NCBI RefSeq assembly: GCF_000344685.1
Contig: NW_006920416.1
Location: forward strand, 1,526,764-1,552,159
Direction of reading: 5' to 3'
Source: Gloeophyllum trabeum ATCC 11539
Lineage: Eukaryota; Basidiomycota; Agaricomycetes; Gloeophyllales; Gloeophyllaceae
Length of the DNA: 25,396 bases
Numbering within the stretch: the stretch's first letter is position 1; the number at the start of each line of letters is the position of its first letter. This document shows positions 19,269-25,396 of the stretch, piece after piece. The notes under the pieces are model-generated. The model worked only from the letters and a program-made list of their open reading frames with translations, was not told the DNA's origin and ran no database searches. Both the position numbers and the translations under genes were made by a program.

Positions 19269-20053
19269 ATGTCCGAGTAAGTCTTTTACTGTGCCTCTTC
19301 CAGTTCACTTGCTAATGATACGTTTTCTCGCCATCAGTGATCGTAAGTCTCCTTTCCCTTCGTCCAATTCCATTCAGATTACACTCATCGTACGCTGCTC
19401 AGCCGCCTACTTCAATGAGTTCTCCAAATTGCCTTCGGCCCTCGTGACCACTAGTATGCAAGTGATGAAATTCAGCGGACGCCCTGGAGAATGGGGACGA
19501 GCAAAAATGGTTCGACTGGGACGGTTTTCACACCGCGATTAACGGCTACAAAGGTAAGGTCGATATGACATTCTCTTAGGTGTGATGGCTCTTATTCGTC
19601 AAGCTAGGCGACGACCTTACATTCGACAAGTTCAAGAGCAACAAGATAAACCAGTCGACTGCGACTGTATCCACCATGGTCGACAAGATTGTCACCTTCA
19701 TGCGCGACGCGCTGAGCGTGGTGCTCCTGGATAAAGATGTCACCGCACTGAAGGCTAATATCGAGGCGACGTTCACGAACCTCAAGGAGGCAAAAGACAA
19801 AGGTTGGGCTGACTTCTCCAAATCGAGCTCTGCGGAGAACTCGTCCTGGGAGTACCGCGTCCTGTTCGCCTTCCCGAACCCGGACCTGGAGGACTTCTTC
19901 TACAGCTTGGTGACGACCATCAAGCTCGAGGCAGACATAACCGAGGAGTCGAGTTGGTGGGGATTGACGAGCAGCACCTCGAGGAACTTCTCCAGCGCGA
20001 TTGATGCCATGGAGCTCGTCGTCATGAAGGGCTTCAGGGACCCGTCAGAATAA
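19269..20053 (+). pseudogene. Cyt/volvatoxin-like pore-forming protein, class B copy 1, frame-broken
   Basis: The exon plan equals that of the intact gene at 22661: 19269-19276, a 5-nt microexon 19338-19342, 19403-19553 and 19608-20053, with introns of 61, 60 and 54 bp. Compared with the other copy, 8 bases are missing in exon 3 at the junction 19482/19483. The frame shifts there and reaches a TAA at 19540-19542. Exon 4 is still open in the ancestral frame and still shows NSSWEYRVLFAFPNPD, FFYSLVTTIKLEAD and SSWWGL, so decay appears recent. The TATA box, start codon and splice sites remain. As read, only a short N-terminal product would be made. An assembly error at the deletion is the main alternative. 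The family is the same as its neighbours: pore-forming proteins like Cyt toxins and volvatoxin A2. Confidence 0.7.
19338..19342 (+). other. 5-nt microexon of class B copy 1
   Basis: TGATC lies between an acceptor (CATCAG) and a donor (GTAAGT). Including it keeps the frame from ATGTCCGA into the next exon. The equivalent five bases in the other class B gene are CGATT at 22743-22747. Confidence 0.65.
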
Positions 20054-20611
20054 GCTCGATGTAAGGGCCGTCTACTTTGGACGTCATTACGCGACCTGAT
20101 ATCTCTCCCTCAGCTTCAGAAATGGAATTGCGCCTTGCTCTTGGTAGGCCTCAAATGTACTAGTGTTGTCGAATCATGAATACATGCGGTGTGTAGACCG
20201 ATGATGAATGCTTGTAAGTCGGAGGCACACTGATATGTGGGAAGACTACCTGATGGTAGAATCGCCCATGAGCCATCCCACCGGGTTTGTGAAAGAACCA
20301 CGATTGCTGATCACAATCAATACGACAGCCAGACTTGTATGCTTACCCTACGGATTGTAGGTTATAAGATGCTCGAGACGTTCAGCTATGTCGGACTTGT
20401 GGACAGAACTCGGATCCCGGTACTGTGCATAGGTGGCAGTGTCGCTAGCATATGTCTTGGTGAGATATCTTTTCGGCTTGCGAAAGTGCTGTCGCCATTC
20501 AAAATACGCTTATGTCCAGGCAATAGGGTACATTGGAGCAACCTCGCTACGGGTACATCTACCAAGAAAAACCGTAACCCCGTCTCTCTTCGTCTGTCCT
20601 CTCTGCACTGG
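20054..20611. other. Stretch between converging class B copy 1 and class A copy 2
   Basis: No coding region is supported. It contains the 3' ends of both neighbouring genes. Confidence 0.35.
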
Positions 20612-21464
20612 TCACTGTATCGGGTCGGTGAACCCTTTCGTAGCCCGAAGCTGTCCGGCCCTAATGGTAGCGCAGAAGCGCGCTGTAGTGCTACTGGTAA
20701 GGCCCCACCAGGACGACTCGGACCTAATGTCCGCCTCCAACTTGATCGTGGTGACCATACTGAGAAACGTGTTCGTCTCCCCCGGCTGCCGATAGGCGTA
20801 CACCGTCCTGTACTCCCATGATGAGTTGGAGCCCGAGCTCGAGGAGGAGAAGTCGGCGAAGCCGCTAGAGTGGGCCCATTGCAGGTTGGTGAATGTGGTA
20901 TATACGTTCGCGCGCAGCTCGCTGACGTCTGCAGCGACACCGAGGACGTCGTGTAAGATATGGATCATCCAGTCAAGGATTATCTCGAAAACGATAACTC
21001 TCCGGGCTTGGAGCGCCTGATTGTCCCCCGGGGAAGTATCGCTGGAGATCTCGACGACGTCACTGTTGGGAACAACGTCGGTCTTGAGGGTGATCCCAGG
21101 CAGCGCACGTCGACCAGTATCGATGGGTACCGAGACTAGGTCGTCTCCTCTGTAGCTGGTGACAGCAGCGGCGAAGCCGTACCAATCAAACCATTTGGGG
21201 ACGCTACTGACATGGACATAGTGCCCCGTGAACTTGCTGACTTGCATGCCGGTCGGTACGAGGTCTCCCGGTAGTTTCGTCAAGGAGTCGAAGGGAGTGT
21301 TGGCCGCTACCCTGAGCCGTAAACATCGGTCACGAGGAGCAAAGGTTCCGAGTTCCACTCACAGGCCGTGACGATCTCGCTGGTAGATTCATTCTCTTGG
21401 GCTCTGCAAAATGTCTCAGATAATGACGGGGAAGTTACACAGAAATTTCTGACCTGGACGCCAT
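20612..21464 (-). CDS. Cyt/volvatoxin-like pore-forming protein, class A copy 2
   Basis: Three exons give an exact frame: 21454-21464, 21363-21403 and 20612-21306, with introns of 50 and 56 bp, making 248 residues. The long exon is colinear with class A copy 1: LVPTGMQVSKFTGHYVHVSS, a central helix ILDWMIHILHDVLGV, FTNLQWAHSSGFADFS, SSWEYRTVYAYRQPGE, FLSMVTTIKLEADI and SSWWGL. The N-terminal 18 or so residues from the two small exons are not shared with copy 1 and are less certain, but TATAAGTAC lies 57 bp upstream of the ATG, as expected. No signal peptide is seen. The proteins resemble Cyt delta-endotoxins and volvatoxin A2, which form oligomeric membrane pores. The gene looks intact. It diverges from the class B gene at 22661, repeating the arrangement of the first pair. 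Confidence 0.68.
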
Positions 21465-21520
21465 TGTCTTTGACTTAGCAATATACTCGGATGGAGCTCT
21501 TCTCGGTCTCGCGGAAGTAT

Positions 21521-21529
21521 GTACTTATA
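21521..21529 (-). promoter_or_regulatory. Candidate TATA box of class A copy 2
   Basis: TATAAGTAC on the minus strand, identical to the box upstream of class A copy 1 and 57 bp from the proposed ATG at 21464. Confidence 0.55.
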
Positions 21530-22576
21530 CCAGTGAGTCTCCAAGGTCGTGCATAATTGACACGGTGGGGTACTACTACCATTCAGGGTGAAATTTAGAA
21601 GAGCGCTTAATTGTGCTGGCTAGACAAATGGCACGTCAAGCCAGAATCAAGCCTTCACATAATGCATGACAACATCATGTTGAGCTGGAATGGAAAGAAC
21701 AGCAACTGAACCGAATAGGAGACACGCTATCATCAGCTGTCATCCGATCGTTCCTTGCACGCTCGTCATGGTACGAAGTCTGGATCCATCATCCTCCCTG
21801 AACTCAGTACTCAGGGCTTGCCCTGTTGTGCGTGTACACGCACCTTCTCCGGCGCTACTAGAAGTGAAGGCCGCCGCGACATCGTAAGCATGATGTTCAA
21901 CGCTCGCATTGCCGAAACATCAGGACCCCCCTAGGCAGCGATGGCAGTGAGTCAGCGGTTCGACAACGTTAACGCTTCAGCGGAGACAGATCTCATTCGG
22001 TCATGCTGCGAACCCGTGCTTTTTAAGCACCGTACTCTGTTCTGAAATCCGCATGCTTGAAGGACTGATGGGAACGGCACCGCAATGGCCGTGAGCGAAG
22101 CTGGCGTTATAGGAGCGGTCACTTGCAATGACTAAGACGATTATTTCCGCCCGACGAAGGCTAGCAAGTGTGTTCTACTCGGCTCTGCACCACGGACCCG
22201 CAGGTCCTAGTACACTGTGACCCAAAGCCTGTGCACATAGAACCGACCGTTATCTCTGGGATGTCTCTGCCATGGTCTTCTTCATGCATGATCTCGAGGT
22301 TATTCGGACTCATTTGTCAACGCAAGGTACGACGAGAGGAATTCGTATTTCTTTGTCGTGCTAAAGACAGTATAGACCCGCAGAATTACGTCTACTCCGT
22401 CGGGATTTTAACAGCGCCGGTGTGTAATTAACTTCCACTATTCAACCCATGAATCTGTTTGACTTCGCTTAGGTGGATTGTCAGTTCCATTCCTTGTGGA
22501 CATATCTCTAGATAACACGCGTTTATTGGCCTAGTTCTTCCCTGCGTACTTGGTCTGAGTGTGCTAAGTGTAGGGG
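21530..22576. other. Shared upstream region of the second divergent pair
   Basis: No coding region is supported. I saw no long obvious match to the equivalent region 18456-19192, though I could only compare by eye. Confidence 0.35.
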
Positions 22577-22584
22577 TATATAAA
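22577..22584 (+). promoter_or_regulatory. TATA box of class B copy 2
   Basis: TATATAAA, 77 bp from its last base to the ATG at 22661; the same octamer is used by class B copy 1. Confidence 0.7.
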
Positions 22585-22660
22585 GCAGTGGACGTCGACG
22601 AGTCCTGTTATCCCCAAGTTACACCTGCATACCACACGAACACGGACTACATTTCTTACG

Positions 22661-23469
22661 ATGTCTGAGTATGTCGATCCATGTCTATTGTCCTATCGAC
22701 TACTAATATTCGGCATATCATGTTTGTTTCCTTGGACACCAGCGATTGTGAGTGCCCATATTTCTCTGGTACTGCGCATCTAGTTGAGCAATGATCTCGC
22801 ATGTAGCCGCCTACTTCAACGAGTTTTCGAAGTTGCCGAGGGACCTCGTACCTACCAGTATGCAGGTCATGAAATTCAGCGGCCGCTACGTCCACCTGGA
22901 AAATGGCGAAGAGAAGAAGTGGTTCGACTGGGAGAATTTCCACAACGCGATTAACAACTACAAGGGTAAAGTTCATGCCTCTATCTACCAGGTTCCACGG
23001 CTCTGATACGTTTGAGACAGGCGACGACCTCACCTTCGACAAGTTTAAGAGCAACAAGATCAACCAGCAGACTGCGACCATTTCTACCATGGTCGACAAA
23101 ATCGTGACCTTCCTGCGTGACGCGCTGAGTGTGGTGCTCTCCGCTAAAGATATCACCGCCCTCACGGCCAACATCACGACTACGTTCACGAACCTCAAAG
23201 AGGCGAAGGACAACGGATGGGCGGACTTCTCCAAGTCCAGCTCCGCGGAGAACTCGTCCTGGGAGTACCGCGTGCTGTTCGCCTTTCCGAATCCGGATCT
23301 GCCGGACTTCTTCTACAGCCTGGTGACGACCATCAAGCTCGAGGCGGACATCAAGGAGGAGTCGAGCTGGTGGGGGCTGCAGAGCAGCACCTCGAAGAAC
23401 TTCTCCAGCGCGATCGATGCCATGGAGCTCGTCGTCATGAAGGGCTTCAGGGATCCGTCGAACAACTGA
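22661..23469 (+). CDS. Cyt/volvatoxin-like pore-forming protein, class B copy 2 (intact)
   Basis: Four exons: 22661-22668, a 5-nt microexon 22743-22747, 22807-22965 and 23021-23469, with GT-AG introns of 74, 59 and 55 bp, giving 206 residues. The N-terminus has LVPTSMQVMKFSGRYVHL. A helical middle follows (MVDKIVTFLRDALSVVL), then FTNLKEAKDNGWADFSKSSS, NSSWEYRVLFAFPNPD, FFYSLVTTIKLEAD and SSWWGL. The size and helix-then-strand layout match Cyt delta-endotoxins (insecticidal) and volvatoxin A2 (a mushroom haemolysin/cardiotoxin), which bind membranes and oligomerise into pores. There is no signal peptide, so export, if any, is unconventional. Codons in exon 4 are strongly G/C-ending, as in well-expressed genes. 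It is shorter than class A by the insert between KFSG and the central helix. A role in defence against animals or competitors is inference. Confidence 0.72.
22743..22747 (+). other. 5-nt microexon of class B copy 2
   Basis: CGATT between acceptor ACACCAG and donor GTGAGT. Skipping it would shift the frame of everything downstream. It matches in position and phase the microexon in class B copy 1. Confidence 0.65.
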
Positions 23470-24395
23470 AGGTAAGAGTCGACGACTTGCGATGTCGCCA
23501 AACGCGCTGACGTTGATGACTCATGTACTTCCAGTTGAACAACCAGCTGACTACGTCCGCCGATGTCTTTCCATGTAGTATTAGCCGCGCGTTGTAAAGT
23601 TGGAGTTCCTCGAATGAACTCCCAAATGCCATGAATGCGAAATTGAGCAGTTTTCGGAGCGCATAGTTGAAGCTCAGCTAATAAGCGCTTGGCAGTAGCA
23701 TCATCCCGTGCGCAATTCCGAGTCCTCTGAGTCGTCGTAGCCCTTGTGGCTTCGTCGCTAAATGGATAATTACGATCTCTCGATGTGTTGAGTTCCAGAT
23801 GCTTCCGGAGACATATGAGGCATGGGATCTTGCTTATTGTAGCCCGGAATGAGTATTTCCTGGCGAGAGCTCGAGTAGACGATTGGTACGAACTACTGAG
23901 TACATAACGAAATATTGTTCGTTGGGTCTACTTGGTCTCCACCTTCTCATGCAAATGCGCTCTGCCGGCTCCCTCTCAGTTTCTTCACTGTCTTAGTCTC
24001 TCTGACATTTGTGAGTTCTGAAGATAGCGGGTGTCAGACTGGCACCCTAGACCTGTCTTGGGTAACCGAAGTTGTCCATGGTTTGTCGAGGTTTGTCGGC
24101 ACAGCCTCTCGAGTCTTACTCTTAAATATTGATTAGTCGACTCGTTTTCGTTCTAAGTATGGAGATTCGATACAGAAGTTCAAACATTCGGACCTTAGGT
24201 TGATTCGTTCACTTTTTGTCCCATCATATTCGCAGCTCAAAGTAACTGGTCAGCAACGCCAAACCCTACACACCAGCAAGAAAATCGATGTGGCTCCTTG
24301 CCTCGACGTCGACGAGGACCCCGGCATATGGGTACTGATGTTTGATCCTAAGTGCCCGATTTTCGGCCCTTGTGGCCTCACACATTTGGACCGGA
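23470..24395. other. Intergenic stretch, no gene seen
   Basis: Only short, unconvincing frames. The first part is the 3' region of class B copy 2. Confidence 0.35.
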
Positions 24396-24840
24396 TATGT
24401 CCGCCTCTAGGATCCGGTCAGTCCAAATTGGGCTGTTTATGTCCGCATAAGTGACCTATGTTCGGGCGCCCGCCGGTGTGTCCGCCAAACGGATCCAACC
24501 TCGAAACCGGCACACGCCCAACGCTGCAACGAGTAGATCGTGACATGATTACTCCGGGATATTGTATTCCAGTCTTTCTAAGATCCATCACTGTTTCCAA
24601 AGCTTGCATTTCATTCACCGTTGCTGAGGATATACCTGGATATACACGAGACAAGCTGACAGTTGACTGAGAAGTATAAGAGACACCACTCAACCTAGTA
24701 CAAGGACTACTGGGTATGACATGTTGACACTTCGACGACTCGGTATGTCCGCCAGGTGATCGGACACCAAGACCGGCAAGGCCCTTGTGTCCGCCGTGAT
24801 ATACCGGACATGGACCGAAATTTTGGGCTTTATGTCCGCC
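24396..24840 (+). repeat. Six same-strand copies of the decamer TRTGTCCGCM
   Basis: Copies at 24396 (TATGTCCGCC), 24438 (TATGTCCGCA), 24477 (TGTGTCCGCC), 24744 (TATGTCCGCC), 24786 (TGTGTCCGCC) and 24831 (TATGTCCGCC), in two groups of three about 260 bp apart. Around copies 2 and 6 the similarity is longer (TTGGGCT, then TTTATGTCCGC). Related words such as CCGGACATGGACCG lie between. This may be a degenerate direct repeat or the remains of a noncoding mobile element. Confidence 0.45.
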
Positions 24841-25396
24841 TAAATATCCGACATAGGGCCAGGCTCCTAAACCATAGTAAACCATCCGTCCTTAGCGTTC
24901 TCGCTCCTCCTTTACTAGGGCGCACGTGCAGTGTTATATAATACAAATATATTTTTAATTTATTACCGGATACAGAACGAACAAGAGGAGGAGAACGCTA
25001 TAGGACGGCTGGCACAAATGTCGTCGCCGAGATCCCCGAGGCTGACTAAGCGGACGGTGGCTGAAGCCTCTCAGCAGCGGTTGGCGGGCGATGTAGAGAG
25101 CGTCTCGACACCTACCTCGTTGAGCTCACGCAGAACACATATAAACGGGTGCTAAAATAGTTCAAGACCAATGCAAATACCTTTGGTATACTTCTGATGT
25201 TGGAGAGACAAACGCGCCCGGATTCCTCGCAACTGACATTTGCCTTTTCTGGACTATCGTATCTTGTTGACAGTTCCATACGATTCACCTCAGCAACGCT
25301 CGTTATTTGATATTTCCACTTATTAGACTTATGATAAACTCATATCAACGGTATCGTTATCTTTGTTCCTAGACGTATCATAGCATACAAGTACCG
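24841..25396. other. Terminal stretch, no supported gene
   Basis: A short A+T-rich patch (24931-24965) precedes a plus-strand frame that is open to 25155 and rich in S, R and E (from MSSPRSPRLTKRTVAEASQQ at 25018). It could be the start of a gene, but nothing recognisable supports it. Confidence 0.25.

Noticed and set aside
24418..24885. Minus-strand frame of 155 codons with repeated GGHK/GGHT
   Set aside because: The repeated residues simply translate the TRTGTCCGCM repeat array; no other coding signal.
24931..25155. Plus-strand frame rich in S, R and E near the window end
   Set aside because: No domain, no splice support and the window ends soon after; it could be real but cannot be supported.

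Overview
The window reads as nuclear DNA of an agaricomycete (mushroom-forming basidiomycete). Genes are cut by many short GT-AG introns, mostly 44-75 bp. The protein families also fit: a TKL-type kinase with an MLKL-like N-terminus, a PIF/Harbinger DNA transposon, an IMPACT-type protein, a family III CoA-transferase, and a cluster of proteins resembling Cyt delta-endotoxin/volvatoxin pore formers. There are no operons, no bacterial signals, and I saw no tRNA, rRNA or CRISPR. All exon models are my own, built from splice signals and frame continuity.

Layout. 1-508 is the 3' end of an unrecognised gene. 509-3700 is gene-poor and holds two small TA-flanked inverted-repeat elements (MITE-like; 1353-1674 and 2702-2882); the second sits inside a weak minus-strand reading frame. 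3701-5911 (minus) is an 11-exon gene for a 561-residue protein: an N-terminal helical bundle of MLKL/Cbl-N type, then a kinase fold with altered catalytic motifs, so a probable pseudokinase. 6768-7616 (minus) is a two-exon short-chain dehydrogenase/reductase. 7759-11364 is an apparently complete Harbinger transposon with a DDE transposase (plus) and a Myb/SANT-like partner (minus), inserted about 140 bp upstream of the dehydrogenase start. 11811-12422 is an IMPACT-family protein. 12530-12925 is a decayed copy of the 3' part of the CoA-transferase gene, whose full version lies at 14495-16344 (minus). Between them is a small unrecognised two-exon gene (13712-14126).

17538-23469 is the most striking part: four Cyt/volvatoxin-like genes in the order minus, plus, minus, plus. 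They form two divergent pairs, each made of one class A gene (minus; 234-248 residues, TATAAGTAC box) and one class B gene (plus; about 206 residues, TATATAAA box, 5-nt microexon near the start). This looks like tandem duplication of a divergent pair. The class B gene of the first pair carries an 8-nt deletion that breaks its frame; the other three look open.

How they may work together is inference: an MLKL-like protein and several pore-forming-protein genes lie within 20 kb, both types linked elsewhere to membrane damage or cell death. Nothing in the sequence shows they are functionally connected. The rest, 23470-25396, is gene-poor and contains a run of six same-strand TRTGTCCGCM repeats.
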